A model generated the notes under the pieces. The model was given only the letters and a program-made list of their open reading frames with translations. It searched no databases and was not told where the DNA came from. 64,000 bases of DNA. It comes from Parasulfuritortus cantonensis. Its GTDB lineage: Bacteria > Pseudomonadota > Gammaproteobacteria > Burkholderiales > Thiobacillaceae. How positions within the stretch are numbered: position 1 is the first letter of the stretch; each line of letters begins with the position of its first letter. The position numbers and the translations under genes were made by a program. Below, in pieces: positions 54,055-63,352 of the stretch. The stretch lies in assembly GCF_004337445.1 (NCBI RefSeq), contig NZ_SJZB01000045.1, positions 1-64,000 of the forward strand, given 5' to 3'.

Positions 54055-54996
54055 ATGTCTCCCCTGATCGCCTGGATATTCTCGGTCGTCGCCGCCGTCA
54101 TGCTGTTCCTGCACGGCCTGGCGGCGTTCACCGAGGAGGTCGCCCGCCTGGGCGGCGAGCGCCTGCGCGACGCCCTGCGCCGGCTCACCCGCAACGACGT
54201 CACGGCGGCGCTGACCGGCACCCTGACCACGGCTCTGGTGCAATCCTCCTCGGCCATCACCTCGATGGCCGTCGCCCTGGCCCACAACCGCACTCTGGAC
54301 GCGCGCGCCGCCTTCGGGGTGATGATCGGCGCCAACATCGGCACCACCCTGACCGCCTGGCTGGTGGCCCTGCAGATCGCCGGCCTGGGGCCGGTGTTCG
54401 TCAGCCTGGGCGGCCTCTGGTCGCTGGCCGGGCCGCGGCCCTGGCGGGCCTACGGCAAGGCGGTGTTCTACTTCGGCCTGGTCTTCCTGGCCCTGGACCT
54501 GATCAGCCAGGCGCTCGCCCCGGTCGCCCAGCGGGTGGACATCGCCGAATGGCAGGCCCTGCTCCAGTCGCCCGCCCTGGCCCTGGTCTTCGGCGCCGTG
54601 CTCACCGCCCTGGTGCAGTCGTCCTCGGTGGTCACCGGGGTCGCCGTGCTGACCGTGCAGCAAGGCCTCCTGGAGCCGTCCGTGGCCGTCTGGCTGGTCG
54701 CCGGCGCCAACCTCGGCACCAGTTCCACCGCCCTCCTCACCGGCACGGCGCTGGATGCCCGGTCGCGCCGCCTGGCCTTGCTCAACAGCGGTTTCAACGT
54801 CCTCGGCGTCGGCCTGTTCGCCACCGTGCTGCAACCGCTGATCGGCCAGGTGCTGGCCGCCGCCCTGCCGCCCGCCCGCCAGGTCGCGCTGGTGCACACC
54901 CTGTTCAACCTGGCCGCCGCCCTCGCCGCCCTGCCGGTCCTGCCCTACCTGTGGCCACGCCTGCAGCGCTGGCTGCAGCGCGGCGAGCCGGACTGA
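54055..54996 (+). CDS. Na+/Pi cotransporter II-like membrane protein
   Basis: A 313-residue membrane protein with two inverted copies of the Na/Pi cotransporter II repeat: TALVQSSSAITSMAVALA near 60-77 and TALVQSSSVVTGVAVLTV near 182-199. QSSS is the substrate/sodium signature. It lacks the C-terminal PhoU-like domain found in many bacterial homologues. It probably moves phosphate or another anion. It starts shortly after cbbR3. Confidence 0.88.
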   Translation: MSPLIAWIFSVVAAVMLFLHGLAAFTEEVARLGGERLRDALRRLTRNDVTAALTGTLTTALVQSSSAITSMAVALAHNRTLDARAAFGVMIGANIGTTLTAWLVALQIAGLGPVFVSLGGLWSLAGPRPWRAYGKAVFYFGLVFLALDLISQALAPVAQRVDIAEWQALLQSPALALVFGAVLTALVQSSSVVTGVAVLTVQQGLLEPSVAVWLVAGANLGTSSTALLTGTALDARSRRLALLNSGFNVLGVGLFATVLQPLIGQVLAAALPPARQVALVHTLFNLAAALAALPVLPYLWPRLQRWLQRGEPD

Positions 54997-55007
54997 GCCG
55001 GCCCGGC

Positions 55008-55520
55008 TCAGTGCTCGGCGTTCTTGCCGGCCGCGACCCGGTCCATGACCGCGAACAGGACGCCCGAGAGGACGAAGGTCAGGTGTATGCCCACCTTCCA
55101 GGCGAGCTGCTCGTTGGTCATCGCCTCCACGTGCATGAAGGCCTTGAGCAGTTCGATGCCCGAGATGGCGACGATGGAGCCGATCAGCTTCATCTTCAGC
55201 TCGGCGAAGCCGACGTGGCCCATCCAGGACGGCCGGTCCTCGTGCTCGCCGGTGTCGATGCGGGAGACGAAGTTCTCGTAGCCGGCGAACACGATGATGA
55301 TCAGCAGGTTCGCCACCATCACCACGTCGATCAGGGACAGAATGCCGATGATGACGTCGCCACCCTCGCCGGCGAACACCAGGGGTACGAAATGCAGGAA
55401 TTCCTTGGCGAACTTGACCAGCAGCATGGCCAGGGCCAGCACCAGGCCGAGGTAGAAGGGGGCGAGCAGCCAGCGGCTGCCGAAGATCAGGCGTTCCAGA
55501 GTGTGTTCGACTTGTTTCAT
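55008..55520 (-). CDS. YqhA / UPF0114 membrane protein
   Basis: A 170-residue membrane protein with three or four helices. Family features are LERLIFGSRWLLAPFYLGL (residues 8-26), VVMVANLLIIIVFAGYENFVSR and FAELKMKLIGSIVAISGIELLKAFM, all typical of UPF0114 (YqhA). The role is unknown; homologues have been proposed to be ion channels. It is 4 bp downstream of the TerC gene and co-directional. Confidence 0.9.
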   Translation of the reverse strand: MKQVEHTLERLIFGSRWLLAPFYLGLVLALAMLLVKFAKEFLHFVPLVFAGEGGDVIIGILSLIDVVMVANLLIIIVFAGYENFVSRIDTGEHEDRPSWMGHVGFAELKMKLIGSIVAISGIELLKAFMHVEAMTNEQLAWKVGIHLTFVLSGVLFAVMDRVAAGKNAEH

Positions 55521-55524
55521 CGGG

Positions 55525-56478
55525 TTATTTCCTTCGGGTTGCGTACAGGCTGGCCGCCACCGAGGACAGCAGGATGATGGCGACGATGCCCAGGGCCAGG
55601 CCGATGGGCACCTTGTAGAGGTCGGCGATCAGCATCTTCAGGCCGACGAACACCAGGACCAGGGCCAAGCCGTACTTGAGCAGGTGGAAGCGCCCGTTCA
55701 GGTCGGCGAGCAGGAAGTACAGCGAACGCAGGCCCAGGATGGCGAAGATGTTGGAGGTGAAGACGATGAACGGGTCGGTGGTCACGGCGAAGATGGCCGG
55801 GATGCTGTCCACCGCGAAGATCACGTCGGAGGTCTCGATCAGGACCAGGACCAGGAACAACGGGGTGAACCAGCGCACGCCGTCCTGCACCACGGTGAAA
55901 CGCTCGCCCCGGTAGCCGTCGGTGACGCGCAGGTGGCCGCGCAGCCACCTCAGGACCGGGTTGCGGTCGAGGTCCGAGGCCGCCTCGGCGAAGATCAGCA
56001 TCTTGAAGCCGGTGATGACCAGGAAGGCGCCGAACAGGTACAGGACCCAGTGGAACTGCTGCACCAGCCAGGCGCCGCCCAGGATCATCGCCGCGCGCAT
56101 GACGATCGCCCCGAGCACGCCGTAGACCAGGACCCGGCGCTGATACTCGGCCGGCACGGCGAAGAAGGCGAAGATCATGATGAACACGAAGATGTTGTCC
56201 ACCGACAGGGACAGCTCGATCAGGTAGCCGGTCAGGAACTCGAGCGCCTTGGCGTCGGCCACCGCGCGCCCGGCCGTGCCCGCCAGCCACCACCAGAGCA
56301 GGCCGCAGAAGGCCAGCGACAGGGTCGTCCAGACGGCGGTCCAGGCCAGCGCCTCGCGGGTCGATACCGCGTGCGCCTTGCGGCCGCCCAGGACGAACAG
56401 GTCCAGGGCCAGCATGGCCAGGACGAAGGCGATGAAGCCGGCCCAGAACGCGGGCGTGACGATGCTGGTGAGTTCCAT
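55525..56478 (-). CDS. TerC/Alx family integral membrane protein
   Basis: A 317-residue protein with about nine helices. TerC hallmarks are FVLAMLALDLFVLGGRKAHAVSTREALAWT (in parts), the acidic SLSVDNIFVFIMIF, and FVVFTSNIFAILGLRSLYF-like FIVFTSNIFAILGLRSLYF. Alx/TerC proteins handle manganese or relate to tellurite and pH response. It is co-directional with the YqhA gene and preceded by htpX. Confidence 0.92.
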   Translation of the reverse strand: MELTSIVTPAFWAGFIAFVLAMLALDLFVLGGRKAHAVSTREALAWTAVWTTLSLAFCGLLWWWLAGTAGRAVADAKALEFLTGYLIELSLSVDNIFVFIMIFAFFAVPAEYQRRVLVYGVLGAIVMRAAMILGGAWLVQQFHWVLYLFGAFLVITGFKMLIFAEAASDLDRNPVLRWLRGHLRVTDGYRGERFTVVQDGVRWFTPLFLVLVLIETSDVIFAVDSIPAIFAVTTDPFIVFTSNIFAILGLRSLYFLLADLNGRFHLLKYGLALVLVFVGLKMLIADLYKVPIGLALGIVAIILLSSVAASLYATRRK

Positions 56479-56541
56479 GGTGGGTCTCCCTGCCGCCCTG
56501 CCCCGGCGCGCGGGCAGGACGGCGGCAACGGCTGGACTGGC

Positions 56542-57426
56542 TTAGCGGATCTCGACGCCGGCCTGCAGGGCGGCGATGCGCTCCTCCAGGGGCGGGTGGG
56601 TCATGAACAGCCGCTTGAGACCGCCGCCGCCACCGCCGGCGATGCCGAAGGCGGCCATCTTGTCCGGCAGCGGGGCCGGGTGCAGGTTGCCCAGGCGCTT
56701 GAGGGCGTCGATCATGTTCTGGCGCCCGGCCAGGGAAGCGCCGCCTCGGTCGGCGCGGAACTCGCGCTGGCGCGAGAACCACATGACGATCATGGAGGCT
56801 AGGATGCCGAGCACCAGCTCGGCGACGATCATGGTGACGAAGAAGGCCGGGCCGGTGCCGCGCTCGGTCTTGAACACCACCTTGTCGACCACGTAGCCGA
56901 TCACCCGCGACAGGAACATCACGAAGGTGTTCACCACGCCCTGGATGAGGGCCATGGTCACCATGTCGCCGTTGGCGGCGTGGCTGACCTCGTGGCCGAG
57001 CACGGCCTCGGCCTCCTCCCGGGTCAGGCTGCGCAGCAGGCCGGTGGAGACGGCGACCAAGGCGCTGTTCCGGGTCATGCCGGTGGCGAAGGCGTTCACC
57101 TCGGGCGAGTCGTAGATGGCCACCTCGGGCATCTTGATCCCGGCCGCCTGGGCCTGGCGCGCGACGGTCTGCACCAGCCAGCGCTCCTCGGCGCTGCGCG
57201 GCTCGGCGATGACCTGGGCGCCGACCGACATCTTGGCGGTCCATTTCGAGATCGCCAGGGAGATGAAGGCGCCGCCGAAGCCCATGACGGCGGCGAACAC
57301 CAGGAGGGCGCCGAGGTTCAGGCCCTGGGCGTCCAGGTAGGGTTCGACGCCGAGCAGGCGCATGGTCACCGAGAGGACGAACACGATGGCCAGGTTGGTG
57401 GCCAGGAACAGCAGGATGCGTTTCAT
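56542..57426 (-). CDS. htpX: Membrane metalloprotease HtpX
   Basis: A 294-residue membrane protease of the M48 family. Two N-terminal helices lead to the zinc motif GHEVSH near 145-150, two further helices follow, and the third ligand lies in [17 protein letters not shown]; the C-terminus has [14 protein letters not shown]. HtpX degrades damaged membrane proteins. ATG 57426 is the natural start; the long upstream frame is antisense to nhaR. Confidence 0.95.
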   Translation of the reverse strand: MKRILLFLATNLAIVFVLSVTMRLLGVEPYLDAQGLNLGALLVFAAVMGFGGAFISLAISKWTAKMSVGAQVIAEPRSAEERWLVQTVARQAQAAGIKMPEVAIYDSPEVNAFATGMTRNSALVAVSTGLLRSLTREEAEAVLGHEVSHAANGDMVTMALIQGVVNTFVMFLSRVIGYVVDKVVFKTERGTGPAFFVTMIVAELVLGILASMIVMWFSRQREFRADRGGASLAGRQNMIDALKRLGNLHPAPLPDKMAAFGIAGGGGGGLKRLFMTHPPLEERIAALQAGVEIR

Positions 57427-57510
57427 GGCTGGACTCCATTCGGAAAGTGGCGATGTCGGCCATGCTAGCGAATCAGGTAAAGTAAAAAAATTCGAATATT
57501 TCTTATAATT

Positions 57511-57527
57511 CGTTCGTAAATTACGAA
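57511..57527. promoter_or_regulatory. Dyad upstream of the NhaR-like gene
   Basis: GTTCGTAA-a-TTACGAAC is a perfect 17-bp palindrome within an AT-rich divergent promoter region (htpX to the left, the NhaR-like gene to the right), and a probable LysR autoregulatory site. Confidence 0.75.
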
Positions 57528-57537
57528 CATTAACGGA

Positions 57538-58440
57538 ATGCTCAACTACAAGCAGCTGCACTACTTCTGGCAGGTCGCCAAGGCCGGCGGGGTGGCCCGG
57601 GCGGCCGAGCGCCTGCACCTGACGCCGCAGACCCTGTCCGGGCAGATCGCCCTGCTCGAGGAAAACCTGGGCGAAGCGCTGTTCCGCCGGGTCGGCCGCC
57701 GCCTGGAACTGACCGAGGCCGGGCAACTGGCGCTCGCCTATGCCGACGACATCTTCCGGACCGGCGGCGAACTGGAGGAGGTGCTGCGCGGCGGCCGCGG
57801 CGGCCGCCCCCTGCAGTTCCGGGTCGGCATCGCCGACGTCCTGCCCAAGTCGGTGGCCTACCGCCTGCTCGCCCCGGCCATGGCCCTGCCCGACCCGATC
57901 CGCCTGGTCGGCAAGGAGGACAAGCTGGAGCGCCTGCTCGGCGAGCTGGCCATGCACCGGCTCGACCTGGTCCTGGCCGACAGCCCGATGCCCGAGCAGG
58001 CCGAGGTGAAGGGCTACAGCCACAAGCTCGGCGAATGCGGCGTCGCCTTCCTCGCCGCCCCGGCCCTGGCCGCCCGCCTCGTCGGCGGCTTCCCGGCCTG
58101 CCTGGCCGAGGCGCCCCTGCTGGTGCCGGGCGAGGGCACCGCCCTGCGCGGCCAGCTGATGCGCTGGCTGGCCGCCCAGCAACTGCACCCCCGCGTGGTC
58201 GGCGAGTTCGACGACGCCGCCCTCATGAACGCCTTCGGCCAGGGCGGCAGCGGCGTCTTCCCGGCACCCGCCCTGGTGGCCGACGAGATCCGCCGGCAGT
58301 ACGGCGTCGAGCTGCTCGGCCGCACCGACGCCCTGGCCGAACGCTTCTACGCCATCACGGTGGCGCGCCGGGTCAGCCACCCGGCCGTGCTGGCGATACT
58401 GGAAAACGCCAGCCGGGACCGCTTCGGAAGCGCCAATTGA
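57538..58440 (+). CDS. nhaR: LysR-family regulator NhaR-like
   Basis: A 300-residue LysR regulator starting [19 protein letters not shown], the canonical NhaR opening, with [23 protein letters not shown] and the conserved [16 protein letters not shown] and [15 protein letters not shown]. NhaR regulates the sodium/proton antiporter nhaA in E. coli; no antiporter gene is adjacent here, so its targets are unknown. It is divergent from htpX. Confidence 0.9.
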   Translation: MLNYKQLHYFWQVAKAGGVARAAERLHLTPQTLSGQIALLEENLGEALFRRVGRRLELTEAGQLALAYADDIFRTGGELEEVLRGGRGGRPLQFRVGIADVLPKSVAYRLLAPAMALPDPIRLVGKEDKLERLLGELAMHRLDLVLADSPMPEQAEVKGYSHKLGECGVAFLAAPALAARLVGGFPACLAEAPLLVPGEGTALRGQLMRWLAAQQLHPRVVGEFDDAALMNAFGQGGSGVFPAPALVADEIRRQYGVELLGRTDALAERFYAITVARRVSHPAVLAILENASRDRFGSAN

Positions 58441-58478
58441 GCTATCCTGCGGCCCTGAATACGCACCCGCCCGACACC

Positions 58479-59717
58479 ATGACCCCCGCCCTGCTCGATA
58501 CCGCCGCCGCCGCCCTCGCCGACCTGCTCGCCTTCACGCAGCCGGCCGACGCCGTGCTCTCGGCCTTCTTCCGCAAGCGCCCCAAGCTGGGCGGCCGCGA
58601 GCGCGCCTTCGTCGCCGAGTCCGTGTACGGCGTCATCCGCCGCCTGCGCAGCCTGGAACGCCTCACCGAGGGCCGCCAGCCGCGTCGCCTGCTCCTGGCC
58701 TGGCTGGCCCGCCACGGCGGCCACACCCTGCGCGAGTTCGAGGCGGCGGTCGGCCAGGGCGAGCTGGAGTGGCTGAAGACCATCAAGGCGGCGCGCCTGG
58801 ACGACGCCCCGGCGGCAGTCCGCCTGGACCTGCCCGACTGGCTCCACGAGCGCCTGGCGGCGACCTACGGCGAGCACCTGGAGACGCTCATGGCGGCCAT
58901 GAACCGGCCCGCCGCGCTCGATCTCAGGGTGGCCCGGATGAGCCGCGAGGCGGTGCTGGAGAACCTCGCCGCCGACGGCATCGAGGGTACGCCGACCCCG
59001 TATTCGCCCTGGGGCGTGCGCCTCAAGGGCAAGCCTTCGCTGAGCAAGGAACCCATGTACCAGGACGGCGTCATCGAGGTGCAGGACGAGGGCAGCCAGT
59101 TGCTCGCCCTGCTCACCGGCGCCAAACGCGGCGAGATGGTGTGCGACTTCTGTGCCGGCGCCGGGGGCAAGACCCTGGCCCTGGGCGCCATGATGAAGAG
59201 CACCGGCCGCCTGTATGCCTTCGACGTGGCCGAGAAGCGCCTGGCCAACCTGAAGCCGCGCCTGGCCCGGTCGCAGCTCTCCAACGTGCATCCGCAACTG
59301 CTGGCGGACGAGAACGACACCAAGGTCAAGCGCCTGGCCGGCAAGTTCGACCGCGTCCTGGTCGATGCGCCCTGTTCCGGCCTCGGCACGCTGCGCCGCA
59401 ACCCGGACCTGAAGTGGCGCCAGAGCCCGGAGTCGGTCGCCGAGCTGACCGCCAAGCAGGCCGCCATCCTGGCCTCGGCGGCGCGCCTGGCCAAGCCCGG
59501 CGGACGCCTGGTCTACGCCACCTGCAGCCTGCTGCCGGAGGAGAACGAGGCCGTGGTCGAGGCCTTCCTGGCCAGCCATCCCGAGTTCGACTTGAAGCCG
59601 GCCGGCAGCGTCCTCGCCGAACAGGGCGTGGCCCTGGCGATGGCCGACTACCTGCGCCTGGACCCGAGCGCGCACGGCACCGACGGCTTCTTCGCCGCGG
59701 TGCTGGAAAAGAGGTGA
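58479..59717 (+). CDS. RsmB-like RNA (cytosine-5) methyltransferase
   Basis: A 412-residue m5C methyltransferase. The N-terminal NusB-like region (about 1-140) precedes a Rossmann domain with the SAM motif [15 protein letters not shown], the motif-IV cysteine in [16 protein letters not shown] and the catalytic cysteine in [11 protein letters not shown]. RsmB methylates 16S rRNA C967; other RNA targets are possible for this paralogue. The stop overlaps the next gene (GTGA). Confidence 0.9.
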   Translation: MTPALLDTAAAALADLLAFTQPADAVLSAFFRKRPKLGGRERAFVAESVYGVIRRLRSLERLTEGRQPRRLLLAWLARHGGHTLREFEAAVGQGELEWLKTIKAARLDDAPAAVRLDLPDWLHERLAATYGEHLETLMAAMNRPAALDLRVARMSREAVLENLAADGIEGTPTPYSPWGVRLKGKPSLSKEPMYQDGVIEVQDEGSQLLALLTGAKRGEMVCDFCAGAGGKTLALGAMMKSTGRLYAFDVAEKRLANLKPRLARSQLSNVHPQLLADENDTKVKRLAGKFDRVLVDAPCSGLGTLRRNPDLKWRQSPESVAELTAKQAAILASAARLAKPGGRLVYATCSLLPEENEAVVEAFLASHPEFDLKPAGSVLAEQGVALAMADYLRLDPSAHGTDGFFAAVLEKR

Positions 59718-60283
59718 CCGGGGCCGCGCGCCGCCGGTACGGCCGGCTCCTCGCCGCCGTCCTGCTCATCCTCGCCGGCGCGGCGGCGGCCGCCCCGCCC
59801 CTGGAGCTCGGCCTGGCGGGCCGCGTCCAGGTCGCCTTCACGCCCGGCGACGACGCCGGCGCCCTGGTGGTTGCCGCCATCGAGGGCGCCCGCCGGCAGA
59901 TTCTGGTGCAGGCCTACAGCTTCACCCACAAGGCGATCGCCGCCGCCCTCGTGGCGGCCCACCGGCGCGGCGTCGAGGTCCGGGTCCTGGCCGACCGGGA
60001 GCAGGACGCCCAGATCGCCACCAGCCTGGTCGGCCGGCTTGCCGGGAGCGGCATCCCGGTCTGGCTGGACGGCCAGCACGCCGCCGCCCACAACAAGGTC
60101 ATGGTGATCGACGCCGGCACCCCGGACGCGGCCGTGGTCACGGGCAGCTTCAACTTCACCCAGGCGGCCCAGTACCGGAACGCCGAAAATCTGCTTATCC
60201 TGCGTGGCGATCCGCTCCTGGCGGAGGCCTACGCCGCCAACTGGCGGCGCCACCGCGCCCATTCCCTGCCCTTGCGCCCATGA
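59714..60283 (+). CDS. Phospholipase D-like endonuclease, exported
   Basis: A 189-residue protein starting with GTG 59714 within GTGA. A signal peptide (RLLAAVLLILAGAAAAAP) precedes a single PLD domain with the HKD motif HNKVMVID near 131-138 and GSFNFTQAAQYRNAENLLI. One HKD per chain, dimeric, is the Nuc/Nth-type endonuclease arrangement; periplasmic location is predicted. It overlaps both neighbours by 4 bp, so the three genes form one operon. Confidence 0.88.
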   Translation: MTGAARRRYGRLLAAVLLILAGAAAAAPPLELGLAGRVQVAFTPGDDAGALVVAAIEGARRQILVQAYSFTHKAIAAALVAAHRRGVEVRVLADREQDAQIATSLVGRLAGSGIPVWLDGQHAAAHNKVMVIDAGTPDAAVVTGSFNFTQAAQYRNAENLLILRGDPLLAEAYAANWRRHRAHSLPLRP

Positions 60284-61569
60284 CCATGCCCGCTGCCGAG
60301 CCGCCCGTCGAAAACCTGGTCGACGCCCTTCTGTCCGACCTGTCCAACACCGTCCTGCTCAGCCAGGGCGCCATCCTGGTGGTCGCCCTGGCGCTCGCCT
60401 GGCTGGTCCTGCGCCACCTGGTCGCGCGCCTGTCGCCGGTCAACCGCGAGGCCTGGCACGCCGACGAATGGCCGCGCTTCATGATCCCGGTCCTCACCCT
60501 GCTGGCCATCCTGGTCAGCCGGCCGCTCCTGGCGCTGAGCCAGACCGTGCACCTGTTCAACCTGGCGGTGCCGCTGCTGTTGTCGATGTTCATCATCCAG
60601 TTCAGCTTCTTCCTGCTGCGCACCCTGTTCAACCCCGGCGCCGGCCTGCGCACCGCCGAGCGCTCCCTGTCCTGGCTGGTCTGGGGCGTGGTGGCGCTGC
60701 ACATCACCGGCCACCTGGGCACCCTGGTGGCCGGCATGGACGCCGTCGGCTTCAGCATCGGCAAGCAGCACATCTCGCTCTACACGGCCCTGCTCGGCCT
60801 GGCCTCGGTCGCCGTCACCATGCTCGGCGCGCTCTCGGCCGGGCGCCTGATCGAAGGCCGGCTGATCGCCGCCAGCCACCTTAACGGCAACCTCAAGGTG
60901 GTGCTGAGCAAGCTGGTGCGCGCCCTGCTCCTGGTGTTCGCGGTACTCATCGCCCTGCCCCTGGTGGGCATCGACATCACCGTCCTGTCGGTGTTCGGCG
61001 GCGCCCTCGGGGTCGGCCTCGGCCTCGGCCTGCAGAAGATCGCCAGCAACTACGTCTCCGGCTTCTCGCTCCTGATCGAGAACTCCCTGCGCATCGGCGA
61101 CATGATCGAGGTCGAAGGCCGCTACGGCAAGGTGACCGAGATCGCCACCCGCTACACGGTCCTGCGTGCCCAGGACGGCACCGAGTCGATCATCCCCAAC
61201 GAGACCCTGATCACCGCCACGGTGATCAACCACAGCCTGACCGACAAGAACAACCGCGTCCACCTGCCCATCCAGGTCGGCTACGGCAGCGACCTCGCGC
61301 GGGTGCGCGAGATCATGCTGGCCGCGGCCGCGGCGCATCCGCGCGTCCTCAAGGCGCCGGCCCCGGTGGTCCTGCTCAAGGACTTCGGCGAGAGCGGCAT
61401 CGACATGGAACTGGCGCTCTGGATCGACACCCCGGACGCCGGCGAGGTCCTCCTGCGCTCCGACCTGAACTGGACCATCTGGGAGGCCTTCCAGCGCGAG
61501 AACATCGAGATCCCGTTCCCGCAGCGGGTCGTCCACCTGGTCAACGACGGCGCCCCGGCGTCCGCCTGA
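60280..61569 (+). CDS. MscS-family mechanosensitive channel
   Basis: A 429-residue membrane protein with about five or six helices (for example 32-50, 68-84, 92-110, 125-143 and 168-186), then the MscS pore helix and beta domain: VFGGALGVGLGLGLQKIASNYVSGF, GDMIEVEGRYGKVTEIATRYTVLRAQDGTESIIPNE (in parts), and the C-terminal domain with the end FPQRVVHLV. It protects against osmotic down-shock. ATG overlaps the stop of the PLD gene. Confidence 0.92.
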   Translation: MTMPAAEPPVENLVDALLSDLSNTVLLSQGAILVVALALAWLVLRHLVARLSPVNREAWHADEWPRFMIPVLTLLAILVSRPLLALSQTVHLFNLAVPLLLSMFIIQFSFFLLRTLFNPGAGLRTAERSLSWLVWGVVALHITGHLGTLVAGMDAVGFSIGKQHISLYTALLGLASVAVTMLGALSAGRLIEGRLIAASHLNGNLKVVLSKLVRALLLVFAVLIALPLVGIDITVLSVFGGALGVGLGLGLQKIASNYVSGFSLLIENSLRIGDMIEVEGRYGKVTEIATRYTVLRAQDGTESIIPNETLITATVINHSLTDKNNRVHLPIQVGYGSDLARVREIMLAAAAAHPRVLKAPAPVVLLKDFGESGIDMELALWIDTPDAGEVLLRSDLNWTIWEAFQRENIEIPFPQRVVHLVNDGAPASA

Positions 61570-61578
61570 GGCGACCGT

Positions 61579-63252
61579 TCAGAAGCCGGCGAGGGGCTTG
61601 GCGATGCCGGTCCGCACGCCTTCGTCGAGCACCTCGTGGACGTTGCCGGATGGCGCGATCGTGGTGTCGCGGCCGTCGGCGAAGCTCTGCTCGCGGACGA
61701 TCAGCCAATAGGCCTTGTCGAGCGCCAGGGCGCGTTCCCGGGAGGCGTACAGCAGTTCGGCGATGTCCTGGCGCAGGGCCGCCAGGCGCTCGGGGCGGAG
61801 CCGGCCGGCAGTGTCGAAGAAGCGCGCCGTGACCTCGGCGTTGGCGCGCAACTCGTCGCCGGCGCCGTTCTGGCGCAGGTAGTAGGCGTACTCCGGCTCG
61901 CCGTCCGCGCGCAGGCGTTCCGGCGTGCCGCGCAGGCCCCTCTGGCTCCAGTGGTACCAGCCGGCCCGGTAGGCGGTGGCGTCGAACTTGCGCTGGAACG
62001 AGAAGATGCCGTCCCGGTTGGCGCCGATGCCGCCGTGGCAGCCGACGCAGAAGGCCAGTTCCTCGTAGGTCTGCGGCCGCAGTTCGCCGCGCGCGTCCTC
62101 GATCATGCCGGCGTAGGTCCAGCCCTGGCCGTTGCTCACCCCGGCCTCGATGTTGCCGCGCACGGTGCGCAGGCGGTCCGGGAAGTCGTGCTTCTCCTTG
62201 ACCTCCTTGAGGGCCAGGTTCTGCAGGTCGGCGTAGGTCGCCCAGTAGCGCTTCCTGGCGTAGCGGACCTCCTTCATGCGCGCCGAGAGGCGGTTCTCGC
62301 CGGCGGCGTCGACGTCGATGTAGCGCACCGTGTGGAGGAACTCCGTACCTTCGGGATAGAGCCCGGCGGCCAGGTGCACGCGGCCGCGCCGTTGCTCCTC
62401 GAGGGCCTGGCCGACGTACCACATGTGGCGTTTGCGGAGCGGCGCCCAGTCGTAGGCAATCTTGCGCGCCGTGCCGATGCGGCCGTCCTTGTCCAGGTCT
62501 ACGCCGCCCAAGGCGGCCTCGTCGACCGGCTCGATGGCGACGTCGCGCTCCCGGATCAGGGCCTCGACGATGGCCAGGTTGGTCTTGTACACGGTCAGGT
62601 CGGGCTGGCCCTTGACGTCGTTGCGGAAGGCCGGCGCCAGGCGGATGAGGACGTCGTCGGTGGACCCGTTGGTGGGCCAGAAGGTCCCCAGGAAGGGATA
62701 GTAGGCGAAGGCGCGCCAGCCGGTCGGCCGACCCTGCGCGTCGCGGTCGAAGCCCTCGGCGTCGAAAGCGAAGCGGGCGTCCGGCACGAAGCCCTGCCAG
62801 AGCCCGTTGCCGTCGTAGTCCCAGGCGGGCTCGACGTGGCCGAGGCGCTCGGCCGGGATGATGTGGCCCCGGGCATCGAGGTAGTTGCTGGTCCGGATGT
62901 GGCTCAGCACCGCTTCGTCCGGGATGGCGGCGATCGCCGCGCGGCGGTCCTTGAACAGGTTGCGCCAGCGGTTGCGGCGCGGGATCTCGGCGAAGTCGTA
63001 GGCCAGCTGCAGGCTGGCGTCGTTGACGAAGTTCGGCCGCCACGGCTGGGTATGGCAGGCGTAGCAGGGGTTGTGGGCGCGGCCGTCGGCATCCTGGGTG
63101 CGCGTGTAGCATTGCGCCGGGATATAGGCCGCCTCGTTGGCCAGGATGCGGGCCTTGAGCGGCGGGGCGGCCGCCGGCTCCGCGGCCGGCGCCTCGGCGC
63201 GGCCGCACAGGGCGAGCACGCACAGGACCGCCGTTCGCCAGGTCTTGTTCAT
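61579..63252 (-). CDS. Exported diheme c-type cytochrome-like protein
   Basis: A 557-residue protein with a signal peptide (TAVLCVLALCGRAEA) and two heme-binding CxxCH motifs: CYACH near residue 63 and CVGCH near 425. Calcium-like DLDKDGRIG and other acidic loops lie between. Overall the family is unfamiliar to me; the two widely spaced hemes suggest a periplasmic redox enzyme or electron carrier. It lies downstream of a PhoX-like gene on the same strand, after a terminator hairpin. Confidence 0.75.
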   Translation of the reverse strand: MNKTWRTAVLCVLALCGRAEAPAAEPAAAPPLKARILANEAAYIPAQCYTRTQDADGRAHNPCYACHTQPWRPNFVNDASLQLAYDFAEIPRRNRWRNLFKDRRAAIAAIPDEAVLSHIRTSNYLDARGHIIPAERLGHVEPAWDYDGNGLWQGFVPDARFAFDAEGFDRDAQGRPTGWRAFAYYPFLGTFWPTNGSTDDVLIRLAPAFRNDVKGQPDLTVYKTNLAIVEALIRERDVAIEPVDEAALGGVDLDKDGRIGTARKIAYDWAPLRKRHMWYVGQALEEQRRGRVHLAAGLYPEGTEFLHTVRYIDVDAAGENRLSARMKEVRYARKRYWATYADLQNLALKEVKEKHDFPDRLRTVRGNIEAGVSNGQGWTYAGMIEDARGELRPQTYEELAFCVGCHGGIGANRDGIFSFQRKFDATAYRAGWYHWSQRGLRGTPERLRADGEPEYAYYLRQNGAGDELRANAEVTARFFDTAGRLRPERLAALRQDIAELLYASRERALALDKAYWLIVREQSFADGRDTTIAPSGNVHEVLDEGVRTGIAKPLAGF

Positions 63253-63277
63253 CTGATGTCCTTTTGCGGGAAAACAA

Positions 63278-63297
63278 CGGGGACCCGAAGGTCCCCG
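63278..63297 (-). terminator. Terminator between the PhoX-like gene and the diheme protein gene
   Basis: CGGGGACC-cgaa-GGTCCCCG is a perfect 8-bp stem and tetraloop; on the minus strand it is followed by TTGTTTT. It lies about 55 bp after the PhoX-like stop. Confidence 0.75.
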
Positions 63298-63352
63298 CGC
63301 CTCGGCGCCGCCGGCCGGCCGCCGGAGGCGGACCGGGCCGGGATCGCCATGG

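Noticed and set aside
56542-58380. 612-codon frame running through htpX and beyond
   Set aside because: Only the part from 57426 downwards is HtpX; the rest is antisense to the NhaR-like gene.
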